Source of the DNA: Exiguobacterium sp. Helios
Lineage (GTDB): Bacteria; Bacillota; Bacilli; Exiguobacteriales; Exiguobacteriaceae
DNA: 64,000 nt
Assembly: GCF_014524545.1 (NCBI RefSeq)
Contig: NZ_CP053557.1
Span: 1,265,501 to 1,329,500 of the forward strand
Direction of reading: 5' to 3'
A program made the position numbers and the translations under genes. Shown piece after piece: positions 24,623 through 33,867 of this stretch. Below the pieces are notes generated by a model, which did no database searches, was not told where the DNA came from, and was given only the letters and a program-made list of their open reading frames with translations. Numbering within the stretch: position 1 is the stretch's first letter; every line of letters starts with the position of its first letter.

Positions 24623-26167
24623 ATGATGCAGCAGGAATATAAGCAACTGGATATGCGTTATGAGGAAGCCGAGCTTCGTTCAAAACGAAAAAATCAATCA
24701 TGGATCGACCGGACATGGACATTCTTTTCATCCGTTAAAGTCGGTTTGTGGTTGATCGGCTTAATCATCATTGCAAGCGGCGTCGGAACCATCTTCCCGC
24801 AGGAGATGTACATTCCGCAAGCGATTCCGCCGGAAGAATTTTACGGAAAAGAATACGGGACGGCCGGGGAGATTTATTATGCCCTCGGCTTCCATAATTT
24901 GTTTGAATCCTGGTGGTACATCGGCTTAATCACATTATTACTGTTATCCATCATCATCGTATCGATCGACCGTTTCTTCCCGCTGTATCGTGCGTTGAAG
25001 AAACAACCGGTCATCCAGTCCGACCGTTTTATGGGCGGTCAGCGATTTGGCGCTGAAGCGACTGGAACGGTCAAACAGATTGATGCCATTGAACCGTTAC
25101 TGAAGAAAAAAGGCTACAAGGTCCGTCGTCAAGACAGTTCCTTGCTCGCGGAGAAACAACGATTCGGGCGCTGGGGTCCGTATATCAACCATATCGGGCT
25201 TGTCCTGTTCTTCGGTGGAGCGATGTTACGCATCGTTCCCGGCATGCACGAAGATGAGCTGATGTGGATCCGTGAAGGCGAAACGTTGCCGGTCGAAGCG
25301 ACGGACAATAAGTATTATCTCGAGAATAACTCGTTTAACATTGAGTTTTATGATCCGGCAAAAGAACCCGAGAAATTCAGAGAAGCTCTGAAACGGGCCG
25401 GTGGAAGTGTTCCGAAAAACTATGACACCCAGATGACGTTGTATAAAAAAACCGGCATGACGGACGACTTTAAACCGAAACTTGAGAAAGTCAAAACCGG
25501 TGAAACAGCCGTCAACCAACCGTTCGAGTTCGGTAATTATCAAGTTTTCCAAGAGCAGTATGCAGCGGATCCGGAATTCAAGACGATGTCATTCAACATC
25601 GAGAATCAAAAAACGGGTAAAGTCGTCGATACGATTAAAGTCGACTTGCGCAATCCGCAGGAAACTTACAAATTAAAGAACGGTTATGACGTCGAACTGA
25701 AAGACTTCTTGCCGGACTTCGTCGTCAAGGATGGAAAACCGACAACGAACTCGTCCCGTCCCGTCAATCCGGCGTTTGTCTTTACGATCAAATCACCGGA
25801 ACATCCAAAAGGGGAACGGAGTCTGATCGGAATTAAGCTGAATGTCGGCGGCGATGAAAACCAGTATAAGATGGGCTTCGCCGGTACGGAACTGTCGAAC
25901 ATTTCCGGCGTCCGGATTAAAAAAGATCTGACGCTGCCGTTCCTGTTCGCTGGCGGTGTGATATTCATGATCGGGTTGCTGCTCGGCATGTACTGGCCGC
26001 ACCGCAGACTCTGGTTGAAAGAAACAAACGGGCAGATCAACATTGCCGGATTTACGAATAAAAATGCACTTGGACTTCAAAAAGAAGTCAATCTCGCCTT
26101 GACTGAAGTGGGACTTCCGCAACTGGAAGACCGGCAGAAGTTGCGGGAAGAGGGGGAATCGAAATGA
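24623..26167 (+). CDS. resB: Cytochrome c biogenesis protein ResB
   Basis: ResB and ResC form the system II haem lyase that exports haem and joins it to apocytochrome c. The 514-residue protein has membrane segments at about 34-54, 92-112, 188-206 and 445-465, and a large extracytoplasmic domain between the last two. This is the classic ResB/Ccs1 layout. It overlaps resC by ATGA (26164-26167). Confidence 0.95.
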   Translation: MMQQEYKQLDMRYEEAELRSKRKNQSWIDRTWTFFSSVKVGLWLIGLIIIASGVGTIFPQEMYIPQAIPPEEFYGKEYGTAGEIYYALGFHNLFESWWYIGLITLLLLSIIIVSIDRFFPLYRALKKQPVIQSDRFMGGQRFGAEATGTVKQIDAIEPLLKKKGYKVRRQDSSLLAEKQRFGRWGPYINHIGLVLFFGGAMLRIVPGMHEDELMWIREGETLPVEATDNKYYLENNSFNIEFYDPAKEPEKFREALKRAGGSVPKNYDTQMTLYKKTGMTDDFKPKLEKVKTGETAVNQPFEFGNYQVFQEQYAADPEFKTMSFNIENQKTGKVVDTIKVDLRNPQETYKLKNGYDVELKDFLPDFVVKDGKPTTNSSRPVNPAFVFTIKSPEHPKGERSLIGIKLNVGGDENQYKMGFAGTELSNISGVRIKKDLTLPFLFAGGVIFMIGLLLGMYWPHRRLWLKETNGQINIAGFTNKNALGLQKEVNLALTEVGLPQLEDRQKLREEGESK

Positions 26168-27330
26168 ATCTGCTTAGTTTAAGCGGTAATTTACTGCTTA
26201 CGTCGTTCATCTTATATCTGATCAGTACCGGTTTCTTTGCCGTCGCAACAAGTGGTAAAAAGGGACCAAGCCGTTCCGGGAAAATTGCTTTCTCACTTGC
26301 TCTTTTGGGATTTGTGGCCCAGCTCGGCTACTTCTTCACACGCTGGGCAGGAGCTGGACACGTTCCGGTTTCGAATCTTTATGAGTACACGACATTCTTC
26401 GGAATGATGATGGTACTCGGCTTCCTGATCGTCTACGGGATTTATCGCAACAATGTCCTCGGACTTGTGGCGATGCCGGTCGCGTTGCTTGTCATCGCTT
26501 ACGCGTCGATGTTCCCGGATGAAGTTCAACCGTTGATTCCGGCACTTCAAAGTGTCTGGTTGAAAATCCACGTGACGACGGCAGCACTCGGAGAAGGGAT
26601 TCTTGCAGTCAGCTTCGCAACCGGATTGCTGTATCTGATCCATGCGACAGACTTCAACAAAGAATCGAAAACACGGACATGGCTTGAAGTTGTCATGTTT
26701 TCACTCGCATGTGTCGTCGGTTATATCATCGTCGGTTTATTGTTCAATGCACTCGGAACGAACTCGACGATCGAGTATGTCGCGAAAAACGGTGCGACGA
26801 TGCAACATGACTACACGATGCCAGTTTTGACTGGTCCTGAAAACGGAAAGATCATTTCCGGTTCTGGTGCTGTCGTTGAATTACCGAATTTCCTCAATGC
26901 CAATAAAGTCAATACGGTCTTATGGTCATTGATCGGCGGTTTAGTCTTGTATATTCTGCTTCGCTTCGTCATTTTACGGAAACGTTTGGCGGAGAGCCTG
27001 AAACCGATCGCCCGTAAGATTGATCTCGAGACAGCAGATGAAATCAGCTACCGTGCGATTGCGATTGGTTTGCCGGTCTTCATTCTCGGTGGATTGATCT
27101 TCGCGATGATTTGGGCACAGATGGCTTGGAGCCGTTATTGGGGTTGGGACCCGAAAGAAGTATGGGCCTTGATCACGATGCTGTTCTATGTCTTCTACCT
27201 GCACATGCGGATCCAGCGCGGCTGGATTGGTAAAAAATCAGCGTGGTTGTGTGTCGGCGGATTTGCCGTCATCATGTTCAACCTCGTTTTCGTCAACTTG
27301 GTCGTTGCAGGTCTTCACTCTTACGCGTAA
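26164..27330 (+). CDS. resC: Cytochrome c biogenesis protein ResC (CcsA/CcsB type)
   Basis: The haem-handling half of the ResBC complex. The 388-residue polytopic protein has many membrane helices and the tryptophan-rich haem-binding WWD-type motif W326-G-W328-D329-PKEVWALI. Conserved histidines that ligate haem are visible, for example in KIHVTTAALGEG and YLHMR. It is translationally coupled to resB and ends at a strong terminator, so the two-component genes resDE are at least partly separate. Confidence 0.95.
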   Translation: MNLLSLSGNLLLTSFILYLISTGFFAVATSGKKGPSRSGKIAFSLALLGFVAQLGYFFTRWAGAGHVPVSNLYEYTTFFGMMMVLGFLIVYGIYRNNVLGLVAMPVALLVIAYASMFPDEVQPLIPALQSVWLKIHVTTAALGEGILAVSFATGLLYLIHATDFNKESKTRTWLEVVMFSLACVVGYIIVGLLFNALGTNSTIEYVAKNGATMQHDYTMPVLTGPENGKIISGSGAVVELPNFLNANKVNTVLWSLIGGLVLYILLRFVILRKRLAESLKPIARKIDLETADEISYRAIAIGLPVFILGGLIFAMIWAQMAWSRYWGWDPKEVWALITMLFYVFYLHMRIQRGWIGKKSAWLCVGGFAVIMFNLVFVNLVVAGLHSYA

Positions 27331-27361
27331 GTAACGAAATCAATTACTGGAATCATCAGTC

Positions 27362-27405
27362 AAGGATGGACGGTGGAAGGAAACTTCCGCTGTCCATCCT
27401 TTTTT
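27362..27405 (+). terminator. Terminator after resC
   Basis: 10-bp outer stem AAGGATGGAC/GTCCATCCTT (27362-27371 with 27392-27401) with an inner stem on GAAA, then six T. Confidence 0.93.
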
Positions 27406-27517
27406 AGGCGAGACGATTGATTTCCACGGTCAGAGACGCTATTTCTTTTGTTTCATAGTATACTAGAAGAGTAGTAGGATAGAGTGAGACAGATTAGTTT
27501 ATGGGAGGAATCAACTG

Positions 27518-28234
27518 ATGTCAGAAGAAGCGCGTATTTTAGTCGTCGATGACGAAGAACGGATTCGACGTTTATTAAAAATGTATCTCGAACGTGAGAA
27601 CTTTACGATTGAAGAAGCCGACAATGGAGAAACGGCTCTCGAGATGGCACTTGAAACGGAATATGATGTGATTCTACTTGATTTGATGATGCCGAAGCTC
27701 GATGGCATGCAGGTCTGTGAAGAACTGCGGAAAACGAAAGCGACACCAATCGTCATGCTGACGGCAAAAGGCGAAGAGACGAACCGGGTCCACGGTTTTG
27801 AAATGGGGGCGGACGATTATATCGTCAAACCATTCAGTCCCCGCGAAGTCGTCTTACGTGTCAAGGCAATCCTGCGCCGGGCAAGCGCAACGAAGTTCCT
27901 GCATACGGATGCGAAAACAAAAGATGTCATCGTCTTCCCGCACTTGACGATTGATAATGATGCCCACCGTGTCACAGTCGAATCGCAGGAAGTCAATTTG
28001 ACACCAAAAGAATATGAATTGCTGTATTTCCTGGCGAAGCAGACGGACAAAGTCTTTTCGCGGGAACAGTTATTAAAAGAAGTCTGGAACTATGAGTTTT
28101 TCGGCGACTTACGGACCGTTGACACACATGTCAAACGACTGCGTGAAAAACTGAACCGTCTGTCACCAAATGCAGCCCAAATGATTACGACGGTTTGGGG
28201 TGTCGGTTACAAGTTCGAGAATAATCCCGCCTGA
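27518..28234 (+). CDS. resD: Response regulator ResD
   Basis: ResD controls respiration and anaerobic genes in response to oxygen or redox state. The 238-residue OmpR-type protein has a receiver domain with acidic pocket D11/D12, phosphoacceptor D55 in ILLDLMMPKLDG, and the switch Lys in YIVKPFSPRE. A winged-helix DNA-binding domain follows (LTPKEYELLYFLAKQ, RTVDTHVKRLREK). Position after resABC and before a ResE-type kinase fixes the identity. GGGAGG precedes the ATG. Confidence 0.94.
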   Translation: MSEEARILVVDDEERIRRLLKMYLERENFTIEEADNGETALEMALETEYDVILLDLMMPKLDGMQVCEELRKTKATPIVMLTAKGEETNRVHGFEMGADDYIVKPFSPREVVLRVKAILRRASATKFLHTDAKTKDVIVFPHLTIDNDAHRVTVESQEVNLTPKEYELLYFLAKQTDKVFSREQLLKEVWNYEFFGDLRTVDTHVKRLREKLNRLSPNAAQMITTVWGVGYKFENNPA

Positions 28235-28236
28235 CG

Positions 28237-29964
28237 ATGAAATGGTTACAGAGCGTCGTCATTAAATTGTGGGGAACGATTTTATTACTCGTTTCCGTCG
28301 TCTTGATTGCCTTGACGATTTTATTACTCGAATTTTTCAACTCGTTCCATATCGAACAGGAACGGGGCCATTTGGCAAAACTCGGGCAACAGGTCGAAAC
28401 GGTCTTCCAGGCCCACAGCGGTCTCGAAGAAGGATCTGCGACCGCGATCGAGATTACCGATATTTACGGGGCGACCTTGATTGCGACGACGAAGGATAAT
28501 ACGGTCGAAACGAATATCTCGGAAACAAAAGCAAAGCGGATCATCAAGGAACTCGAACGTCAGAACTGGAAAGCCGTTGACGGTGAAGAAGGGGAGACCG
28601 CGATCGGGAACTACGAGACGTTTAACGGAAAAGCAGCTCTTGCTTACCGTGCTCCGTTCATCACGGAAAGCGGAAGCGGGACGATGTATCTGATCGAACA
28701 GTTGACGAACATCGAACAGGCCAATGAAGGAGCGCGTCAAATCATTCAGCTTTGTGTCCTGCTGGCCATCATCGGAACGACCGTCTTTGCCTTCTTCCTG
28801 TCGACCCGGATTACGGCTCCGCTCCGAACGATTCGTCAAGCGGTCGTCGAGGCCGGTGAAGGAAAGTTTGATCAGAGTCTGACCCAGCGCTCGCGCGACG
28901 AAATTGGGGATTTGGCGCTTGCGTTTAATGAGATGAGCAGTCAGCTCAATCAGTACGTCACGGATCTTGATAAGGAACGTCATTTGTTATCGTCCATCTT
29001 AAGGTGTATGGCGGACGGTGTCTTGACCTTCTCGGAATCAGGTGAGTTACTGGCTACTAATCCGCCGGCCGAAGCGTTCCTGGCAGGTGGACCGGTTCCG
29101 GATGAGTTGATTGAGTTGTTCCAGACGGTCATGCGCAAAGAAAAAGAAATGACGGTTTCCTTTGAACGGGAAGGCCGCTTTTATATCATCATCGTCAGTC
29201 CGTTGCTTGAGCAGGAAGAACAAATCGGAGCAGTTGCTGTCCTGCGTGATATGACGGAAGCGCAGCAACTCGAGAAGATGCGTGCCGACTTCGTCGCAAA
29301 CGTCAGCCACGAACTGCGGACACCGCTTGTCATGCTGCAAGGTTATTCGGAAGCGATTGTCGACGGTATGACCGAAAGTGATGAAGCGACAAAAGAGTTT
29401 GCGTCCATCATATACGATGAGTCGCAACGGTTGTCCCGCCTCGTCAATGATTTGCTCGATCTGGCACGGATGGAAGCCGGATATCAGGAAAAACGGGTTG
29501 AACCGATTGATGCCGTTCCGTTCGCGAACCGGATGATCAAGAAGTTTAAGCAGATGGGACTTGAAAAGCGGGTATCGTTTGAAGTGACCGGTCCCGACGT
29601 GCAGTTTGAAGCTGATCCGGATCAAATGGATCAGGTGATGACAAATCTGCTTGGAAATGCGTTACGGTATACGGAAGATGGACAAATCAAGATTGAAATC
29701 ACAGAAGATAGGGAAACTATATCTTTATCTGTAATTGATTCAGGGGACGGTATTCCGGAAGAGGATGTCCCGTTTGTCTTTGACCGTTTTTACAAGGCGG
29801 ACAAAGCCCGGACACGCGGCAAGACAGGGACCGGAATCGGTCTCGCGATTGTTGCAAACGTCGTCCGGTCGCACGATGGAGAAGTCCAGGTCGAAAGTGA
29901 ACTGGGCAAAGGATCCGTTTTCCGAATTCAATTACCAAAAAAACAAAGGAAGCGAACTTTATGA
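28237..29964 (+). CDS. resE: Sensor histidine kinase ResE
   Basis: Membrane kinase partner of ResD. The 575-residue protein has TM1 (about 8-31), an extracytoplasmic loop, TM2 (169-189) and HAMP (190-242). A PAS domain (249-340), HisKA with H358 in NVSHELRTPL and a HATPase domain (455-575, with NLLGNAL and DSGDGIPEED) follow. It starts 2 nt after resD. The region upstream of the ATG has no obvious ribosome binding site, suggesting coupling to resD. A perfect 12-bp inverted repeat spans its stop codon. Confidence 0.93.
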   Translation: MKWLQSVVIKLWGTILLLVSVVLIALTILLLEFFNSFHIEQERGHLAKLGQQVETVFQAHSGLEEGSATAIEITDIYGATLIATTKDNTVETNISETKAKRIIKELERQNWKAVDGEEGETAIGNYETFNGKAALAYRAPFITESGSGTMYLIEQLTNIEQANEGARQIIQLCVLLAIIGTTVFAFFLSTRITAPLRTIRQAVVEAGEGKFDQSLTQRSRDEIGDLALAFNEMSSQLNQYVTDLDKERHLLSSILRCMADGVLTFSESGELLATNPPAEAFLAGGPVPDELIELFQTVMRKEKEMTVSFEREGRFYIIIVSPLLEQEEQIGAVAVLRDMTEAQQLEKMRADFVANVSHELRTPLVMLQGYSEAIVDGMTESDEATKEFASIIYDESQRLSRLVNDLLDLARMEAGYQEKRVEPIDAVPFANRMIKKFKQMGLEKRVSFEVTGPDVQFEADPDQMDQVMTNLLGNALRYTEDGQIKIEITEDRETISLSVIDSGDGIPEEDVPFVFDRFYKADKARTRGKTGTGIGLAIVANVVRSHDGEVQVESELGKGSVFRIQLPKKQRKRTL

Positions 29965-29976
29965 TTCGCTTCCTTT
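29945..29976 (+). terminator. Perfect hairpin across the resE stop codon
   Basis: 12-bp perfect stem AAAGGAAGCGAA/TTCGCTTCCTTT (29945-29956 with 29965-29976), 8-nt loop containing the TGA. No T run follows beyond the stem's own TTT, and it lies only 19 nt before the next start codon, so it may attenuate rather than end transcription. Confidence 0.55.
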
Positions 29977-29995
29977 CGCTATAGGAGTGAGTCGT

Positions 29996-30547
29996 TTGAA
30001 AATCTATACTAAATCAGGTGATGAGGGAGATACGTCACTCGTCGGTGGACGTGTCAAAAAAAATGATGTGCGGATTACGCTGATGGGCGAACTGGACGAA
30101 CTGAACAGTTTTGTCGGACTGGCCCGGACAAAAGCGACATCAATCGAAGTCAAAGAACAATTGACGGTCATCCAGCATGTCCTGTTCGATTGCGGGAGTG
30201 ACTTGATGTACGTCGAACCGAAAGCATCCCGTCTGAGCACGACTGCGACGGAAGATCTCGAAAGCTGGATTGACAGTCTGACGGAATTGTCGCCGCCGCT
30301 CGATAAATTCATCTTACCGGGAGGCACGGAAGCAGCGGCTTGCCTGCACGTTGCCCGTACGGTCTGCCGGCGTGTCGAACGGGCGATGATAGATGTCGAA
30401 CAGGCACATCATTTGTTACCGTTCATCAACCGTCTAAGCGATTTCTTCTTTACAGCGGCCCGTTATGAAAATGCGGTCAATGAAAAAGCGGACATCGAAT
30501 ATTTACGCAGTGCCCATGTGTTTAAACGAAAGGATGGAGAAGCATGA
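29996..30547 (+). CDS. Cob(I)yrinic acid a,c-diamide adenosyltransferase (PduO type)
   Basis: Transfers adenosyl from ATP to cob(I)alamin, making coenzyme B12. The 183-residue protein has the PduO ATP-binding N-terminus KIYTKSGDEGDTSLVGG, the helix GELDELNSFVG and the conserved CRRVERAM. TTG at 29996 is supported by AGGAGTG 6 nt upstream; the open frame extends 261 nt further upstream, inside resE, without similarity. No cobalamin biosynthesis gene is nearby, so it probably serves salvaged cobalamin. Its end overlaps the next gene by ATGA. Confidence 0.9.
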   Translation: MKIYTKSGDEGDTSLVGGRVKKNDVRITLMGELDELNSFVGLARTKATSIEVKEQLTVIQHVLFDCGSDLMYVEPKASRLSTTATEDLESWIDSLTELSPPLDKFILPGGTEAAACLHVARTVCRRVERAMIDVEQAHHLLPFINRLSDFFFTAARYENAVNEKADIEYLRSAHVFKRKDGEA

Positions 30548-31797
30548 GTCAGTCATTTCAAACGTGGAACAAACAAGGAACGACCTTTCATCTCGTTCCA
30601 ACCGATAAATTCAAGACGACGACGGTCCTCGTGACGTTTTCAGCACCACTCGAAGAGAAGACACTGACGAGCCGCGCCTTATTGCCCTACATCATGGAAA
30701 AGTCGACAGCTGCCTATCCTTCGATGAAGGCATTACGTGAGCCGCTCGAAACATTATATGACGCAGGTCTGTATGCCGATGCTTCGAAATTCGGGGAAGA
30801 ACACGTCATCTCGTTCCAGCTCGATGTCGTCCGCGGTGACCTTGTACGTCATGAGACGCTGCTTGAAGAAGCGCTCGATTTACTGGAGCAGATGATTTTT
30901 TATCCGGACTTGACAGAGGGTGGATTCCGGGAACAGTTCGTCAAACAAGAAAAACGGTTGCATGTTCTCCGGATCAGCTCGTTATACGATGATAAGATGC
31001 GTTTTGCCCAGCAGCGTTTGCTCGAGCTGATGGCACCGGGAGAAGCGGTTTCATTATCTTCACTTGGTACACTTGAAGCACTCGAACAAATCACGCCGGT
31101 TTCCTTACGTGATACATACCGCTCGATGGTCGAACAGGACCGGATTGATGTATTTGTCGTCGGTCATGTCACGCAAAATGAGATGGAAGATGCCTTATCG
31201 TTCTTACCTTCCCATGATGAAAAGGCGAGTCACTACATTCCGGCTCAAAAACAGGTGGCAGGTGTCAAACGTTCGTCAGAGACGCAACCGATCAAACAAG
31301 GTAAATTGCATTTAGGATATCGTGTCAGTGTCGATCCGACGTCCGTCGATTCGATTCGGATGCAAATCGTGAACGGCCTATTCGGAGGATTCCCGCATTC
31401 GAAGCTGTTCATGAATGTCCGTGAAAAAGAAAGTCTCGCCTATTACGCGGCATCCCGTTATGCCGCACTGAACAGTGCATTGTATGTCTATGCCGGCGTA
31501 GAGACGAAACAGGCGGAACGGGCCGAGACGATTATCGGCGAACAACTGAAGGATCTCAAGGCAGGGCAGTTCACGGATCAGGAACTGACGCAGACGAAGG
31601 CGATGTTAATCAATGCCCGTCGGCAAATTCTGGATCAGCCGGGACAATTAATCGGCTGGTTGAATGGATCAAAGATGCGCGGACTGACGCTTGAAGATGA
31701 GATTCATCTCATCGAGACGGCAACACGTGAGGATGTCGTCCGTTTAGCGGCAACGATCGAGCTTGAGGCAGTTTATCTATTGCGAGGTGAAGAATAA
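30544..31797 (+). CDS. ymfF: M16-family peptidase-like protein, no zinc motif (YmfF-like)
   Basis: A 417-residue protein with the M16 (insulinase-like) fold. The HxxEH zinc motif is absent; the corresponding region reads LLPYIMEKSTAAYPS. It therefore probably acts as the non-catalytic half of a heterodimer with the next product, as in other M16B pairs. The C-terminal half keeps the family's segment GGFPHSKLFMNVREKESLAY. It overlaps both neighbours by 4 and 1 nt. Substrate unknown. Confidence 0.88.
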   Translation: MSQSFQTWNKQGTTFHLVPTDKFKTTTVLVTFSAPLEEKTLTSRALLPYIMEKSTAAYPSMKALREPLETLYDAGLYADASKFGEEHVISFQLDVVRGDLVRHETLLEEALDLLEQMIFYPDLTEGGFREQFVKQEKRLHVLRISSLYDDKMRFAQQRLLELMAPGEAVSLSSLGTLEALEQITPVSLRDTYRSMVEQDRIDVFVVGHVTQNEMEDALSFLPSHDEKASHYIPAQKQVAGVKRSSETQPIKQGKLHLGYRVSVDPTSVDSIRMQIVNGLFGGFPHSKLFMNVREKESLAYYAASRYAALNSALYVYAGVETKQAERAETIIGEQLKDLKAGQFTDQELTQTKAMLINARRQILDQPGQLIGWLNGSKMRGLTLEDEIHLIETATREDVVRLAATIELEAVYLLRGEE

Positions 31798-33065
31798 TGG
31801 AACAGTTGACGTATCACGATACAGACGAAACAGTATTTTTTGAACAGCTCGATAACGGACTTGCTGTCTATTTACTTCAGAAAAAAGGCTACGAAAAGAC
31901 GTATGCGACGTTTACGACGCGTTACGGATCAATCGATAACCGCTTTAAAAAGGATGGACAGTGGGTCAATGTTCCGGACGGTATCGCGCATTTTCTCGAG
32001 CACAAGATGTTTGAGTCGGAGCAAGGGGATGTTTTCCAAGAATTCGGACGCCTCGGTGCATCGGCAAACGCCTTTACATCGTTCTCGCGGACTGCGTATC
32101 TGTTCTCGGCGACATCGTTGATTGAACAAAATCTTGAAACGCTGATTGATTTCGTCCAGGATCCGTATTTCACGGAAGAGAGTGTCGAAAAAGAAAAAGG
32201 CATCATCACTCAGGAAATTCAGATGTATCAGGATAATCCGGGATGGCGCTTATTCTTCGGTCTGATCGAATCGATGTATGCGAAACATCCGGTCCGGATC
32301 GATATCGCCGGGACACCGGAATCAATCGATCAGATTACAGCGGATGATCTCTATACGTGTTACCGGACGTTCTATCATCCGTCCAATATGGTGCTGTTCG
32401 TCGTCGGTAATATCGATCCTGCCGAGACGCTTGCCTTGATCAAAGCGAACCAGGCGAAAAAAGATTATGCGGATCGTCCGGCGATCGAACGCGATTACGG
32501 CGTCGAACCAGACAATGTCTTCCATAAACGATTTGAACTTGAGCTGGACGTCAAGACACCAAAAGTCTTGATCGGTTATAAAGACAGTTCACTCGGCGGA
32601 CAGGAACAATTGCGTCGTGAACTGACAAGCGAATTGTTGTTACACCTGTTATTTGACCAGACGTCATCCACATATCTCGAGTTGTACGAAGACGGTTTGA
32701 TCGACGATACGTTCAGCTTTGATTATTCGAGTGAAGAAGAATTTGCCTTCGCGACATTCGGAATGGAGACGGAAGATCCGGACCGTTTCATCACAGCCTA
32801 TGAAAAACTGTTGGCTGTCCGTCCCGACTTTGAAGAAACAGAAGTCGTCCGGAAGCGGAACATGATGCAAGGGAAGTTCCTCCGTTCGTTGAACTCACCG
32901 GAATTCATCGCAAATCAATTCTCACGTCATGCTCTTGCCGGAACGAATCTGTTTACGTTACCGACTTTGATTGCATCGATTACAAAAGAAGAAATCGAAG
33001 CCCGGTTCGATGAATTGTTCGCGCTTGAAAATCGTGCGATTTCCATCGTTAAACCGTATGCTTGA
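31797..33065 (+). CDS. ymfH: M16-family zinc peptidase (YmfH-like)
   Basis: A 422-residue M16 peptidase with an intact inverted zinc motif H65-F-L-E68-H69 (in GIAHFLEHKMFE) and the distal ligand Glu near 140 in GIITQEIQMYQ. It presumably forms the active subunit with the YmfF-like protein, whose stop codon overlaps its ATG. The gene pair followed by ymfI, ymfK and ymfM is the B. subtilis order. Cytoplasmic; the substrate is unknown, though it has been linked to peptide processing. Confidence 0.92.
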   Translation: MEQLTYHDTDETVFFEQLDNGLAVYLLQKKGYEKTYATFTTRYGSIDNRFKKDGQWVNVPDGIAHFLEHKMFESEQGDVFQEFGRLGASANAFTSFSRTAYLFSATSLIEQNLETLIDFVQDPYFTEESVEKEKGIITQEIQMYQDNPGWRLFFGLIESMYAKHPVRIDIAGTPESIDQITADDLYTCYRTFYHPSNMVLFVVGNIDPAETLALIKANQAKKDYADRPAIERDYGVEPDNVFHKRFELELDVKTPKVLIGYKDSSLGGQEQLRRELTSELLLHLLFDQTSSTYLELYEDGLIDDTFSFDYSSEEEFAFATFGMETEDPDRFITAYEKLLAVRPDFEETEVVRKRNMMQGKFLRSLNSPEFIANQFSRHALAGTNLFTLPTLIASITKEEIEARFDELFALENRAISIVKPYA

Positions 33066-33068
33066 CCG

Positions 33069-33773
33069 ATGCGGATTTTAATTACGGGGGCAAGCGGAGC
33101 AATTGGTCGGGCGACAGTCTTCCGCTTAGCGGCGGAAGGGCATGAACTCGTCCTCCACACCCACCAAAAACAACATGAGCTCGAACAGATGGTGAAGCAG
33201 TTGCCTGTGACGGCGGAGATCGTCACAGGCGATCTGTCTGACCGGAGGAACTTGACGGCATTTTGTGAAAAATTACCGTCCGTTGAAGGATTCGTTCACA
33301 TTGCCGGAACGAGTTTCAGTGGTCTGCTCGTTGATCAGTCCCGTTCCTCGATCGAGGCGATGATGACTTTGCATGTCGAATCCCTGATTCGGATTGCCCA
33401 GACTTTGACGAGCCGAAAAGCTTTTTCAGCATCACTTTCGATCGTCGTCGTCAGCAGTGTATTAGGTGAATTCGGTGCCGCCGGTGAAGTCGTCTATTCG
33501 ACCTGTAAGGCGGCACAACTCGGTTTCGTCAAGTCATACAGTAAGGAGCTCGGTGCGATGAATGGACGGGTGAATGCCGTTACGCCGGGCTGGATCGAGA
33601 CCCCGATGAATGCCGTCTTTTCCGCAGAAGACCGGGACCTGGCACTCGCTGAAATACCTGCCGGTCGCTTTGGACGGGTCGAGGAAGTGGCATCCGCCAT
33701 AACGTATTTAATGGGACAAGATACGGCGTATATGAATGGTGCCGTTCTCAAAATTGACGGAGGTTGGATGTAA
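33069..33773 (+). CDS. ymfI: Short-chain dehydrogenase/reductase (YmfI-like)
   Basis: A 234-residue SDR with cofactor motif TGASGAIG, catalytic Ser in VVSSVLGEFG and YxxxK in VYSTCKAAQLGF. The C-terminal MNGAVLKIDGGWM is typical of FabG-like reductases. It begins 3 nt after ymfH with no strong ribosome binding site, implying coupling. Substrate unknown; the FabG-like tail hints at a beta-ketoacyl compound. B. subtilis ymfJ, a small DUF3243 gene expected next, is absent. Confidence 0.88.
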   Translation: MRILITGASGAIGRATVFRLAAEGHELVLHTHQKQHELEQMVKQLPVTAEIVTGDLSDRRNLTAFCEKLPSVEGFVHIAGTSFSGLLVDQSRSSIEAMMTLHVESLIRIAQTLTSRKAFSASLSIVVVSSVLGEFGAAGEVVYSTCKAAQLGFVKSYSKELGAMNGRVNAVTPGWIETPMNAVFSAEDRDLALAEIPAGRFGRVEEVASAITYLMGQDTAYMNGAVLKIDGGWM

Positions 33774-33867
33774 TCCGGTGAAATTTGCTTAGGGGAATGC
33801 TTTTCATTTTTCAAAAAATCATTTAACATGAGGGATGGATAATCGATTTGAAGAGGAGGCTGGGCGC

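Noticed and set aside
28324-28983. 219-codon open frame on the minus strand
   Set aside because: It is fully antisense to resE, has no ribosome binding site and a residue composition typical of a shadow frame.
29735-29995. Upstream extension of the cobalamin adenosyltransferase
   Set aside because: It lies inside resE in another frame and lacks family similarity; TTG at 29996 has a good ribosome binding site and the expected N-terminus.
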